Assembly: GCA_013299045.1 (NCBI GenBank)
Contig: JAAFJX010000007.1
Location: 100,663-164,662 of the forward strand
DNA: 64,000 nt
Origin: Cytophagales bacterium
GTDB taxonomy: Bacteria; Bacteroidota; Bacteroidia; Cytophagales; Bernardetiaceae
Direction of reading: 5' to 3'
Part shown: positions 1 to 9,234 of the stretch, piece by piece
Layout of the letters: each line of letters begins with the position of its first letter
Numbering within the stretch: position 1 is the stretch's first letter
Notes under the pieces: generated by a model
Seen by the model: the letters and a program-made list of their open reading frames with translations, nothing else
Database searches by the model: none
Told to the model about the DNA's origin: nothing
Made by a program: the position numbers and the translations under genes

Positions 1-473
1 AAAGTTCCTGTTTGCTTTTTGCCAAAACTAAAGCCTAGTACATCAATGTTAAAACCCACCATCAATTTTTTAGTGAATCGGTAGCCCAAATGTATGCTGG
101 CATTCAAGGAGTTAATTTGTCCCTTTGGCAGAACGAGCGTATCTAGCTTTTCTTGGTTCTGAGGTTTAAAAAAGTTGCCCTCTGTTACTTTGGCGGGTGC
201 GGTTACGTAGTTGCCATTTTTACCAGAGTAAGCGGTTAGGCGTACACCATAGCCTAGAAAAAACCGTTTTTTGAGCGCTATACCGTGTGTTTTTTGCCAA
301 GAAAGGGCTGCCGAAAAGACATTTCCTTTGCTGCCAGTTGTAATACCAGCCAAAGCAATATCAATGTTCCCTTTTTTGTTATAAATGGGGCTATTGTCAT
401 CTTGTGCCTGAAGCGTTATTGTCAAGAAAACATATAAAAATACGAAGAGAAAACTTTTGAAAGTATGCAGCAT
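1..473 (-). CDS. Exported beta-rich protein, partial (3' end off the window)
   Basis: An open minus-strand frame runs without a stop from the ATG at 473 to the window edge (157 codons seen). It starts MLHTFKSFLFVFLYVFLTI and continues to LQAQDD, a clear signal peptide with a likely cut after the AQ. The mature part alternates polar and hydrophobic residues, with many Gly and aromatic residues (for example LGYGVRLTAYSGKNGNY and LGYRFTKKLMVGFNIDVLGF). That pattern suits an outer-membrane beta-barrel protein. I do not recognise a specific family. A TATCTTTG box on the same strand, 26 bases upstream of the ATG, supports this start. Confidence 0.7.
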   Translation of the reverse strand, partial: MLHTFKSFLFVFLYVFLTITLQAQDDNSPIYNKKGNIDIALAGITTGSKGNVFSAALSWQKTHGIALKKRFFLGYGVRLTAYSGKNGNYVTAPAKVTEGNFFKPQNQEKLDTLVLPKGQINSLNASIHLGYRFTKKLMVGFNIDVLGFSFGKKQTGT

Positions 474-498
474 AAGAAACAGCGTTTTGATTCGTAGG

Positions 499-506
499 CA
501 AAGATA
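499..506 (-). promoter_or_regulatory. Promoter -7 box for the left-edge exported protein
   Basis: The minus strand reads TATCTTTG, an exact match to the Bacteroidota -7 consensus TAnnTTTG. It lies 26 bases upstream of the ATG at 473. No convincing TTG -33 box is seen at the usual distance, so this rests on the -7 box and its position. Confidence 0.5.
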
Positions 507-601
507 GCGCATTTTTTGCATGGCTGTTGTTTTATGGAGTATTTTTTATTTGCTTTTTTGAACTATATTTGTTGCCTAACTTTATCCCAATCAATTTTTG
601 T

Positions 602-1594
602 ATGTATGTAGGTAAAACCATCAGAATAGGGCTGATAATTCAATTCGCGTGGCTTAATTTATTGATGACAATCGTTTTGAGTACAGTAGTTTGTGTGCTA
701 TACAAAGTTGTTGGATGGCACTTTTTGGCCATTCCCTTTCTGCCTGTAGGTACGATAGGTACGGCTGTGGCCTTCTTTGCAGGTTTTAAAAATAATCAAG
801 CCTATGATAGGCTCTGGGAGGCACGTAGAATTTGGGGCGGCTTTACGAACACGAGCCGTATGTTTGCAAGCACGTTTTTAGCCCTACTAGGCAAAGAGCA
901 TGAGGAGTTAGTAAAAAGTGTACTTATTAGGCATATTGCTTATTTGAATGTACTCAGGCTACAACTACGCCGCCATATTCCGTGGGCTACAACGCAGTAT
1001 GACAAACACCGCAACTACGTAAGCGATGCAGCCGAACTCCAAGACTTTCAGTCTGGTTTACTGGAAATCCTGACTCAAAACGGCAAAGAAAAATACTATG
1101 AAAAGGTGTCCAAGCTCAACAATCCAGCAGCAGCTTTTCTCAAAGCCCAAACCGATACTATTACAAAACTAAAGCGCGATGGCCTGATTGATGACTATGA
1201 GCATTCAGATTTGCTCAAATACATTTATGAGTTTTTGAATCTGCAAGGCGGCTGCGAGCGGATTAAAACAACACCACTTTTCCGTCAGTACAGCATTTTT
1301 AGTCGTTTGTTTGTTAAGATATTCATTCTGCTTTTGCCCTTTGCTTTGCTGAACGACTTGTCCAAAGTAGCAGAATGGGGCGTTTGGCTTTGTATTCCAT
1401 TTTCTACACTTATTTCGTGGGTCTTCAATACCATGGAACAGATAGGGGAATATAGCGAAAATCCTTTTGACAGCGCACTGAATGATACTCCCATGTCTTT
1501 TATTTGCCGAAATATAGAAATTGACCTACTGGAAATGATGGGTGAAAAGAACCTACCTCCCAAAATTGTCCCTACGAATGATATTCTGTTATAA
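602..1594 (+). CDS. Bestrophin-like (RFP-TM/UPF0187) ion channel
   Basis: This 330-residue membrane protein resembles prokaryotic bestrophins, which form pentameric anion or cation channels in the inner membrane. The conserved core GFKNNQAYDRLWEARRIWG (about residues 63-81) parallels the GFRN-SY-R--EAR--WG signature of the family. Hydrophobic segments follow near residues 10-35, 40-62, 240-258 and 265-285, and the C-terminal SALNDTPMSFICRNIEIDLLEMMGE is the usual cytosolic tail. A longer frame opens at a TTG at 527, but its first 25 residues are unlike the family, which begins just before M-V-K. I therefore choose the ATG at 602. The gene stands alone, divergent from the left-edge gene. Confidence 0.85.
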   Translation: MYVGKTIRIGLIIQFAWLNLLMTIVLSTVVCVLYKVVGWHFLAIPFLPVGTIGTAVAFFAGFKNNQAYDRLWEARRIWGGFTNTSRMFASTFLALLGKEHEELVKSVLIRHIAYLNVLRLQLRRHIPWATTQYDKHRNYVSDAAELQDFQSGLLEILTQNGKEKYYEKVSKLNNPAAAFLKAQTDTITKLKRDGLIDDYEHSDLLKYIYEFLNLQGGCERIKTTPLFRQYSIFSRLFVKIFILLLPFALLNDLSKVAEWGVWLCIPFSTLISWVFNTMEQIGEYSENPFDSALNDTPMSFICRNIEIDLLEMMGEKNLPPKIVPTNDILL

Positions 1595-1612
1595 AAATGC
1601 TTGATTTGCGCT

Positions 1613-1620
1613 TATCTTTG
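1613..1620 (+). promoter_or_regulatory. Promoter -7 box for the TonB-dependent receptor
   Basis: TATCTTTG matches the Bacteroidota -7 consensus TAnnTTTG and lies 42 bases before the ATG at 1663. It follows directly after the bestrophin stop codon, so the receptor probably has its own transcript. No good -33 TTG is seen at 19-21 bases. Confidence 0.5.
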
Positions 1621-1662
1621 TATTTTTATAACAACAGCCAAAGTCCAAAATAAGTTTACTGC

Positions 1663-4131
1663 ATGAAAAAGTACTATTTTTTTATTCTCTTTGTCTTTAA
1701 TCTATGGCTTTTTGGCCATACGCTTTGGGCGCAAAACCCAGTTCCAGCACTCATAAAAGGTTTTGTATTAGACTCACTCAGCACAGAACCATTGAATGAG
1801 GCGGGTATCAGCTTGCGCGGGACGCTCAAAGGAACAAAAGCAAACAAAAATGGCTATTTTGAACTGAAAATAACCCCCAATACCAACTTGGAGCTGGAAT
1901 TTAGCTACGTGGGCTATAAGAAACAGCGCTTACGCTTTAGGCTCAAGCCCGGCGAGATAGTGGAGCTGCGCGTTTTGATGTGCGTGCAGGAAGGGGCTGA
2001 AGTGGTGGTGGTGATAGACAAGAGCAAAGATGGTATGGTGATGCTTTCGCCCAAAACCCTCAAGAATATCCCTACTGCCATAGGCGACGTGGGGGACTTA
2101 ATGAAGGTACTTGGCATGGGTGTCAGTGGCAACAGCGAATTTGGGAGTGCGTATAACGTTCGGGGAGGCAACTACGACGAAAACCTTATTTACGTCAATG
2201 GCATTGAAGTTTACCGGCCTTTTTTAGTGCGAGCCGGGCAGCAAGAAGGGCTTAGTTTCGTCAATATCAATTTAGCCCAAAATGTCAAGTTTTCTACGGG
2301 TGGTTGGCAGGCGCAGTTCGGCGACAAGCTCTCCTCGGTCATGGACGTGAGCTATAAAAAAGTAAAACACACCGAAGGCAGTATAAACGTAGGTATTTTG
2401 GGCGGTTCGGCGCATTTGGGCATTAAGCGCAAGCGGATAAGCACCTTATTAGGTATCAGACACCGCGATTTACGTTATTTGCTCAACACTTTTGAAGTCA
2501 GTGGTAGTTATCTGCCTGTTTTCTCAGATTTTCAGTCTTTTACCACGCTTGAACTCCACCGCAAAGAGGCCACTTGGAAGAAGGAACTTTCCTTTCTGGC
2601 TGCTTATGCCCGAAATAAATACCGCGTTTATCCTGAAAGCCAGAGTACAGATTTTGGTACACTCGGTGAAGCCAAAAGGTTTTTTGTGGACTATACAGGT
2701 TCTGAATTGATGAATTACAACACCTATCAGGGAGCTGTGAGCCTCAAACTTAAACGAAAAGAGACGTTTGAAAGCACTTTTACTGCTTCTGGCGTACAAA
2801 CATACGAACGCGAGTTTGCAGACGTTTTGGGTGCTTACAGGCTCTGCGAAGTAAACAAAGACTTGCAAGATTCTAACTTCAATAAATGCAATTTGGTGCT
2901 TGGCGATGGTAAATCTTTTCGTTACTCACGTAATTTCTTGAATGCTAATATTTTAAGTGTACAAAACCGAAGCGCCTATCAGGTTTCGGATAAGCTACTT
3001 ACCGAGTTTGGAGCAGAGTTTAGAACCGAAAAAATCCAAGACGATATTTTTGAATACAGCTATTTTGATTCGGCAGATTTTTTGCGCTACACCCCACCAA
3101 TAGACTCGGCACTTTCTTTGCAGAGTTCTCGCATATCGGCCTATATACAAGCCTCTTATACCGACACGCTCTACCGTCAGCGCGGTACACGCCGCAAAGC
3201 ACACGTTTATGGCTTACATCTGGGTTTGCGCGTTGCGCAATGGTCGCAAAACCGTGAGTGGCTCATTAGTCCTCGCGCGCAGTTTTACTTCCGCCCCGAC
3301 TGGTACGCAAGGCAGAGGAATACCAAAAACTCAAATGTTAAGGATACAGTTCTGGCTGATATTCAGTTCAGAGCAGCAATAGGTGTTTATCAGCAAGCAC
3401 CTTTTTATAGAGAGCTTCGGGGTTTTGGCAATGAACTAAATCTTAATTTACGTGCTCAGAAGTCCATTCACACCATTGTTGGCATGGATTGGAGTTTTTT
3501 TGTTGGCGAAAAGCCTTTCGTTCTGACCGCCGAGGCTTATTATAAACGAATTACGCAGGTAGTGCCTTATGATGTTGAGAATATGCGCCTACGCTACTAT
3601 GCTCGGAATGCTGGCGATGCCTACGCTTATGGACTGGACACACGCATCAATGGTGAATTTATCAATGGAACAGAGTCTTGGTTTTCATTGAGCTATCTCA
3701 AAACCTCTGAAAATGTGGATTTTGATACTTTGGGTTATATTCGTCGCCCAACGGACCAACGCGTAACTGCCACTATTTTTTTTGAAGACCACTTACCCAA
3801 TAACCCCACCGCACGTGTTTACTTGCGTTTGCAATACGGCTCAGGCCTGCCCTTTGGGCCACCCAACTTCATTAATGCGCGTTCTGTTATTTCTGGGCCT
3901 TCGTACAGGCGTGTGGACATTGGCTTCACAAAATTTTTGCGCTACAATGCCAATACCCGCCCAGGCGAGTTGCAATCTTTGGCTGTACATTTTGAGGTGC
4001 TTAATTTGCTCGGCATAGCCAATGTTATTTCTTATAACTGGGTGCAAGACTACATTAATAATCGTTATTATGCAGTCCCTAATCGGCTTTCTTTGCGTTT
4101 TTTCAACTTGCGTGTGGTCGCAAATTGGTAG
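1663..4131 (+). CDS. TonB-dependent receptor with carboxypeptidase-like N-terminal domain
   Basis: This is an 822-residue outer-membrane active transporter driven by TonB/ExbBD. A signal peptide (MKKYYFFILFVFNLWLFGHT, cleaved near LWAQ) is followed by a carboxypeptidase-regulatory-like beta-sandwich (about 28-110: IKGFVLDSLSTEPLNEAGI and FSYVGYKKQRL). A plug domain follows (about 125-230), including YNVRGGNYDENLIYVNGIEV. The rest is a 22-strand barrel ending in FFNLRVVANW with a terminal aromatic residue. No SusD partner is adjacent, so the substrate cannot be inferred. The gene is convergent with clpC across a shared terminator. Confidence 0.9.
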   Translation: MKKYYFFILFVFNLWLFGHTLWAQNPVPALIKGFVLDSLSTEPLNEAGISLRGTLKGTKANKNGYFELKITPNTNLELEFSYVGYKKQRLRFRLKPGEIVELRVLMCVQEGAEVVVVIDKSKDGMVMLSPKTLKNIPTAIGDVGDLMKVLGMGVSGNSEFGSAYNVRGGNYDENLIYVNGIEVYRPFLVRAGQQEGLSFVNINLAQNVKFSTGGWQAQFGDKLSSVMDVSYKKVKHTEGSINVGILGGSAHLGIKRKRISTLLGIRHRDLRYLLNTFEVSGSYLPVFSDFQSFTTLELHRKEATWKKELSFLAAYARNKYRVYPESQSTDFGTLGEAKRFFVDYTGSELMNYNTYQGAVSLKLKRKETFESTFTASGVQTYEREFADVLGAYRLCEVNKDLQDSNFNKCNLVLGDGKSFRYSRNFLNANILSVQNRSAYQVSDKLLTEFGAEFRTEKIQDDIFEYSYFDSADFLRYTPPIDSALSLQSSRISAYIQASYTDTLYRQRGTRRKAHVYGLHLGLRVAQWSQNREWLISPRAQFYFRPDWYARQRNTKNSNVKDTVLADIQFRAAIGVYQQAPFYRELRGFGNELNLNLRAQKSIHTIVGMDWSFFVGEKPFVLTAEAYYKRITQVVPYDVENMRLRYYARNAGDAYAYGLDTRINGEFINGTESWFSLSYLKTSENVDFDTLGYIRRPTDQRVTATIFFEDHLPNNPTARVYLRLQYGSGLPFGPPNFINARSVISGPSYRRVDIGFTKFLRYNANTRPGELQSLAVHFEVLNLLGIANVISYNWVQDYINNRYYAVPNRLSLRFFNLRVVANW

Positions 4132-4142
4132 AGTGTAAACAA

Positions 4143-4185
4143 AAAAGAATAGGCTACCCATTTTTTTCAGGCAACCTATTCTTTT
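4143..4185. terminator. Bidirectional terminator between the receptor and clpC
   Basis: AAAAGAATAGG at 4143-4153 pairs perfectly with CCTATTCTTTT at 4175-4185, with A-rich and T-rich flanks on both sides. It sits between two convergent stop codons (4131 and 4205) and can serve both genes. Confidence 0.75.
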
Positions 4186-4204
4186 GACTTTTTAGAACTG
4201 TATT

Positions 4205-6727
4205 CTAGCTTTTACTTCCTTTGGGTGCTTTTTTTACTTTTAGGAAGATAGTCTCTTTCCCTTTTTCATAGTCAGCAATCAATATCTCGCCGTTTTTGAG
4301 TTCGCCTTTTAGCAATTCTTCTGCCAAGGGGTCTTCCAAATACTTCTGAATGGCGCGGTTAAGCGGTCTTGCGCCATACTGGGCATCATAGCCCTTTTCA
4401 GCGATGAAATCCTTAGCAGTATCGGTTAGTTCTATGTTATAACCGAGCGCCTCCATACGTTTGAAAAGCTTGGCCAGCGAAATATCAATGATACGGTGAA
4501 TATGCTCACGTTCTAATGAATTAAAGACAATGACATCGTCCAGACGATTCAAAAATTCTGGTGAAAACGTTTTTTTAAGAGCTTTCTGAATGGTGCTTTT
4601 CGCATTTTCTTCAGCAGCTTCATTGCGAGCGGTCGTTCCAAAGCCCACGCCCTGCCCAAAGTCCTTGAGCTGACGAACACCTATATTGGAAGTCATAATA
4701 ATAATCGTGTTTCGGAAATCTACACGACGACCCAGACCGTCCGTTAGAATGCCATCATCGAGCACCTGCAACAAAATATTATAAACGTCTGGGTGCGCTT
4801 TCTCAATTTCATCAAGTAGCACCACACTGTAAGGCTTACGGCGAATTTTTTCGGTGAGTTGGCCACCTTCTTCATAACCGACATATCCGGGAGGCGCACC
4901 TACCAAACGCGATACCGAAAACTTCTCCATGTACTCGCTCATATCTATACGCACAAGAGCATCTTCTCGGTCAAAGAGATAGGTGGCTAAAACCTTAGCC
5001 ATTTCGGTTTTTCCTACTCCAGTTGGCCCCAAGAACAAGAAAGAGCCTATCGGTTTTTTAGGGTCTTTAAGTCCTACACGGGTTCTTTGTATGGATTTGG
5101 TCATCTTTTCAACAGCCTCATCTTGGCCAATAACCAATTTTTTGAGCTGCTCGCGCATGGTCAGCAACTTTTTGCTTTCGCCTTCTGCTACGCGCTGCAC
5201 GGGTATGCCTGTCATCATGGCAACGACTTCAGCTATGCTTTCTTCTGTAACCGGATAGACTACCTGTTTCGTTTCCAGCTCCCAGCGTGCTTTCGCTTTA
5301 TCTAATTTTTCCAAGAGTTTTTTCTCCTTGTCGCGGAGTTGTGCGGCCTCTTCATATTTTTGACTCTTAACGACACGAGTCTTCTCACGCTTAATCTCCT
5401 CAATTTCTTCTTCAAGTTTGAGAATATCATCAGGAACATGAATGTTATTGATATGCACACGCGCACCAGCCTCATCAAGGACATCTATGGCCTTATCTGG
5501 CAGAAATCTGTCAGTAATATAGCGTTCAGATAGCTTGACACAAGCCGCAACTGCTTCCTCTGTGTAATTAACGTGATGATGGTCTTCGTATTTGCTTTTG
5601 ATATTTTGTAAAATTTGCACAGTTTCTTCAGGTGTAGTAGCATCTACCATCACCATTTGAAAACGACGCGCCAAGGCACCGTCTTTTTCTATGTACTCGC
5701 GGTATTCATCAAGCGTTGTTGCGCCAATACATTGGATGTCGCCGCGTGCCAAAGCTGGCTTGAACATATTGGACGCATCAAGAGAACCAGAGGCACCACC
5801 AGCACCCACAATAGTATGCAGCTCGTCGATAAACAGGATAATATCTGGATTTTTTTCCAGTTCGTTCATAACAGCTTTCATACGTTCTTCAAACTGGCCT
5901 CTGTATTTTGTGCCAGCTACCAACGAAGCCAAATCCAGCGTAACAACACGCTTACCAAAAAGGACTCTTGATACTTTTTTCTGCACAATACGAAGCGCTA
6001 GCCCTTCAGCTATGGCTGTTTTGCCCACCCCTGGCTCACCTATGAGAATAGGATTGTTCTTTTTACGGCGGCTTAATATTTGCGCCACACGTTCAATTTC
6101 TTTTTCACGGCCAACTATGGGGTCAAGTTTTCCGTCTTCCGCGTGTTTGGTGAGGTCGCGGCCAAAATTATCCAAAACAGGTGTTCTGGATTTGTCAGCA
6201 GACTTGGAGCTGTCTCCACGTTGCCCCCCGCCAAAAACGCCGCGGTTTTCTTCATTATCGTCGTCCATATCAGAGCTAGAGCTAGGTAAATCTTCAATAT
6301 AGCGCAACATATCGCGCATAGCATCGTATTTAACGTTCACTTGTTCAAGCACTTGCGCAGCTACGTTGTTCTCGGAACGTAAAATAGACAATAAAAGGTG
6401 TTCTGTTCCAACTGTTTGCGACTGAAAATTGCGCGCTTCAAGATGGGTCAGTTTTAATATTTTTTCAGCCTCCCTTGTTAGGGAAATATTGCTATGGCTA
6501 CGAACAGAAAAACTGCCTGTGCCTTTCAAAATTCTATCCAACTCTTTTTTGAGCTGTTCTAAGTCCACATTTGATTTTCTGAGTAAGGCTACCGCCGTCC
6601 CTTCACCCTCACGGAGTATGCCTAGCAGAAAGTGCTCTGTTCCAATGTAGTCATGGCCTAAGCGTAAGGCTTCCTCACGGCTCATAGAAAGAACCTCCTT
6701 TACTCTATTAGAATATTTTGCTTCCAT
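4205..6727 (-). CDS. clpC: ClpC-type AAA+ chaperone, ATPase of the Clp protease
   Basis: This is an 840-residue Clp/Hsp100 unfoldase that feeds proteins to ClpP. The order is Clp N-repeats (about 3-145), a first AAA domain with Walker A GEPGVGKT (about 230-237) and Walker B ILFIDE, a UVR-like coiled segment (about 449-477, KYEEAAQLRDKEKKLLEKLD), and a second AAA domain with GPTGVGKT (about 567-574). The C-terminal D2-small domain follows. The UVR linker separates ClpC from ClpA and ClpB. The frame extends upstream to 6766, but MEAKYSNRVKEV at 6727 is the start expected for the family. There is no clpP or mcsAB nearby. Confidence 0.95.
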   Translation of the reverse strand: MEAKYSNRVKEVLSMSREEALRLGHDYIGTEHFLLGILREGEGTAVALLRKSNVDLEQLKKELDRILKGTGSFSVRSHSNISLTREAEKILKLTHLEARNFQSQTVGTEHLLLSILRSENNVAAQVLEQVNVKYDAMRDMLRYIEDLPSSSSDMDDDNEENRGVFGGGQRGDSSKSADKSRTPVLDNFGRDLTKHAEDGKLDPIVGREKEIERVAQILSRRKKNNPILIGEPGVGKTAIAEGLALRIVQKKVSRVLFGKRVVTLDLASLVAGTKYRGQFEERMKAVMNELEKNPDIILFIDELHTIVGAGGASGSLDASNMFKPALARGDIQCIGATTLDEYREYIEKDGALARRFQMVMVDATTPEETVQILQNIKSKYEDHHHVNYTEEAVAACVKLSERYITDRFLPDKAIDVLDEAGARVHINNIHVPDDILKLEEEIEEIKREKTRVVKSQKYEEAAQLRDKEKKLLEKLDKAKARWELETKQVVYPVTEESIAEVVAMMTGIPVQRVAEGESKKLLTMREQLKKLVIGQDEAVEKMTKSIQRTRVGLKDPKKPIGSFLFLGPTGVGKTEMAKVLATYLFDREDALVRIDMSEYMEKFSVSRLVGAPPGYVGYEEGGQLTEKIRRKPYSVVLLDEIEKAHPDVYNILLQVLDDGILTDGLGRRVDFRNTIIIMTSNIGVRQLKDFGQGVGFGTTARNEAAEENAKSTIQKALKKTFSPEFLNRLDDVIVFNSLEREHIHRIIDISLAKLFKRMEALGYNIELTDTAKDFIAEKGYDAQYGARPLNRAIQKYLEDPLAEELLKGELKNGEILIADYEKGKETIFLKVKKAPKGSKS

Positions 6728-7022
6728 GTTTTGCTGATTACCAGATATATTTGGCATTAGTACCAAATTACGTTTATTTATTTTTCAAAACCAAATTTTT
6801 TCACTAAAAAAAGTAAGTTTTTTTGTAGTAAACCAATCTGTTTGGATAGCTTCAACAAAAGTTTATCCAAAATATATCAAAATGTGTTATATGTAAAAAT
6901 GGCAGAATGAGTACTTCTATTTATGCTGCCAACTTGTCTGAATGCGACTTATAGGCATAAAAAAACCGATAAACTGTTCGGAACAATTATCGGTAATACT
7001 TTTATTCTTATTGTTCTAAAAG
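6728..7022. other. Intergenic region clpC-map
   Basis: About 295 bases without a gene. It holds the terminator of the ribosomal operon at its map-proximal end and presumably the clpC promoter. I found no exact TAnnTTTG box for clpC on the minus strand here. Confidence 0.5.
6959..6994 (-). terminator. Terminator of the rplP-map operon
   Basis: On the minus strand ACCGATAA (6994-6987) pairs with TTATCGGT (6972-6965), with an inner TGTTC/GAACA stem. Seven T follow (6965-6959). It begins 28 bases after the map stop codon. Confidence 0.85.
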
Positions 7023-7814
7023 TTATCGTGCCAGCGCTAAGGCTTGCTCTATGTACTTAAAGGTTGTCAATATTTCAGGCTTACCATTGATAACCCCCAC
7101 TGTATGCTCAAAGTGTGCGGAAGGCTTACCATCTTTTGTGCGAATAGTCCAGCCGTCGCGGTCTTGATAAACAGCCTTACTGCCCATATTAATCATCGGT
7201 TCAATGGCTATAACTAGCCCATTTTTAATAAGGGGGCCATTGCCGCGCTTACCATGATTAGGTACTTGGGGGTCTTCATGTAAACTCTTACCAAGGCCGT
7301 GCCCTACTAATTCACGCACTACTCCATAACCTCGCTTTTCTGTGTATTCTTGAATAGCCGCACCAATATCGCCTATACGATTGCCTACTAATACTTGCTC
7401 TATCCCTTGATAAAGAGATTCTTTGGTAGCGTTGAGCAATGCCTCAACCTCTGGTTTGACAGTACCAACCGGATAAGTATAGGCAGAGTCGGCATGAAAC
7501 CCATTCAGATAAACTCCACAGTCCACAGAGATAATATCGCCTTCTTTCAAAACATAATTAGAAGGAAATCCATGCACAACTACATCATTAATAGAAATAC
7601 AAAGGGCGGCAGGAAAGACCCTGTCGCCAACTTTGTAATTCAAAAATGAGGGATAAGCCTTGTTATCAAAAATGAACTCTTTGGCGCGGTCATCTAATTT
7701 TTGGGTAGCAATACCTGGCTCTATCATTTTAGCAACTTCACCGTGTACTAGACCAAGTATTAGAGCAGATGCCCTAATAGCCGCCATGTCTTGTTCAGAT
7801 TTATAGATAATCAT
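7023..7814 (-). CDS. map: Methionine aminopeptidase, type I
   Basis: This enzyme removes the initiator methionine from nascent proteins. The 263-residue length fits type I MetAP. The metal ligands of the pita-bread fold are visible: ISVDCGVYLNGFHADSA (two Asp), the His of GHGLGKSLHEDPQVPNHG, the Glu of AIEPMI and the Glu of HFEHTVGV. The ATG overlaps the secY stop by four bases (ATGA), so the two are probably translationally coupled. In most bacteria infA, rpmJ, rpsM and so on would follow. Here a terminator follows at once. Confidence 0.95.
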   Translation of the reverse strand: MIIYKSEQDMAAIRASALILGLVHGEVAKMIEPGIATQKLDDRAKEFIFDNKAYPSFLNYKVGDRVFPAALCISINDVVVHGFPSNYVLKEGDIISVDCGVYLNGFHADSAYTYPVGTVKPEVEALLNATKESLYQGIEQVLVGNRIGDIGAAIQEYTEKRGYGVVRELVGHGLGKSLHEDPQVPNHGKRGNGPLIKNGLVIAIEPMINMGSKAVYQDRDGWTIRTKDGKPSAHFEHTVGVINGKPEILTTFKYIEQALALAR

Positions 7815-9157
7815 AACTCTGCTTGTGCTGCAAAATTTTGGGTGCGTCCTGTAGAAGTTCCAGAGTTCATCATACCCTCATACTTTTGCATGAGTAGGTA
7901 GCCTTCTATTTGCTGGAGTGTATCAAGCACCACACCAATCATAATAAGGAGAGAGGTGCCACCATAAAACTGAGCAAACTGTGCATCTATGCCTGCCAAG
8001 CGTGCAAATGCTGGCATAACAGCAATCATTGTCAAGAAAATAGCACCAGGCAGGGTTATTAAGTCCACAATACGACCAATATATTCTGAAGTTTCTTCTC
8101 CTGGTTTCACACCTGGTATAAAACTACCGCCCTGCTTCATATCTTCAGATATTTGAACAGGATTGATAGTAATAGCCGTGTAGAAAAATGTAAAGATGAG
8201 AATCAATAAACCAAAAGTAACATTGTACTGCCAACTAGCAAAGTCAGAGAATACAGTTGCAATGTAAACAGCAGTAGGATTACCTTCACCAATAAAAGCT
8301 TGCGCAACGAGTGCAGGAATAAACATCAGTGACTGAGCAAAGATGATAGGCATAACACCAGCCGAGTTTACTTTCAAAGGAATGTATGAACGCTGTTCAC
8401 CAGCCATAACTTGGCGTTTTGCACCAGCACCAGCCACTTGCTTTGCATACTGAATTGGGATACGGCGAACGGCTTGTATGATAAGAACAACACCAACCAC
8501 AACGAAGAACAAAGCAACGAGTTCTAATAGGAAAAGCAGTAAACCAGAGGTCTGCTTGCTCATGAACTCAGCTACCAATGAGCCAGGTAGCCTAGATACA
8601 ATACCAATCATGATGAGCATAGAAATACCATTGCCAATGCCTCGGTCAGTAATTTTTTCACCCAGCCACATACAGAAGACTGTACCACCAGTAAGAATAA
8701 GCATAGAGCATATCAGAAAGAGGGTCTGGTCAACCACAATAGCCTCAGCTGGTACTGTTCCTTTGATATAGGCCACAGACTGACCAAGTGTAACCAAAAT
8801 AGTTAGCCAGCGCGTTATTTGGTTTAAACGCTTGCGGCCGGACTCACCTTCCTTTTGCATCCGCTGAAAATAGGGTAAGGCCACTGTCAATAATTGAATG
8901 ACAATAGATGCTGAAATATACGGCATGATACCCAGCGCAAAAACTGATGCTCTGTTAAAGGCACCGCCCAAGAGAACGTTCAGGAAGTTCAAAATGCCTA
9001 CCGAATTTTCCGCAGCCAGCCGAGCTGGATCTACCCCCGGCAATACAATGAATGAGCCCAAGCGGAATATAACAAGCAACCCTACAGTCAACAAGATTCT
9101 ATTCTTGAGTTCCTCTATTGAAAATATATTGCGGATTGTATCTATTAATTTTTTCAT
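7811..9157 (-). CDS. secY: Preprotein translocase subunit SecY
   Basis: This is the channel subunit of the Sec translocon in the inner membrane. It has 448 residues with about ten hydrophobic segments. The first begins near LLTVGLLVIFRLGSFIVLPG. It also carries the plug-region start VGILNFLNVLLGGAFNRASVF, the loop AVRRIPIQYAKQ and the cytosolic loop INPVQISEDMKQGGSFIPGVKPG. Position between rplO and map is canonical for the spc operon. A perfect 10-bp hairpin lies just upstream, in the rplO-secY gap. Confidence 0.97.
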   Translation of the reverse strand: MKKLIDTIRNIFSIEELKNRILLTVGLLVIFRLGSFIVLPGVDPARLAAENSVGILNFLNVLLGGAFNRASVFALGIMPYISASIVIQLLTVALPYFQRMQKEGESGRKRLNQITRWLTILVTLGQSVAYIKGTVPAEAIVVDQTLFLICSMLILTGGTVFCMWLGEKITDRGIGNGISMLIMIGIVSRLPGSLVAEFMSKQTSGLLLFLLELVALFFVVVGVVLIIQAVRRIPIQYAKQVAGAGAKRQVMAGEQRSYIPLKVNSAGVMPIIFAQSLMFIPALVAQAFIGEGNPTAVYIATVFSDFASWQYNVTFGLLILIFTFFYTAITINPVQISEDMKQGGSFIPGVKPGEETSEYIGRIVDLITLPGAIFLTMIAVMPAFARLAGIDAQFAQFYGGTSLLIMIGVVLDTLQQIEGYLLMQKYEGMMNSGTSTGRTQNFAAQAEL

Positions 9158-9183
9158 AGGTCAATTCTTTTAAAAATTGCGCA

Positions 9184-9222
9184 ATGCCGCCGTAATTCTA
9201 TTTTGTAGAAACACGGCGGCAT
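9184..9222. other. Intra-operon hairpin between rplO and secY
   Basis: ATGCCGCCGT (9184-9193) and ACGGCGGCAT (9213-9222) are perfect inverted copies with a 19-base loop. No T-run follows directly on the coding strand, so this is not a standard terminator. It could be an attenuation, RNA-processing or stability element. Confidence 0.55.
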
Positions 9223-9234
9223 AACTCTTTAAAA

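Noticed and set aside
527..601. TTG-initiated extension of the bestrophin gene
   Set aside because: The extra 25 residues do not resemble the family's N-terminus, and an ATG at 602 fits better.
5691..6302. 203-codon plus-strand frame opposite clpC
   Set aside because: It is the antisense shadow of a well-conserved clpC reading frame, Ser/Pro-rich, with no domain or promoter.
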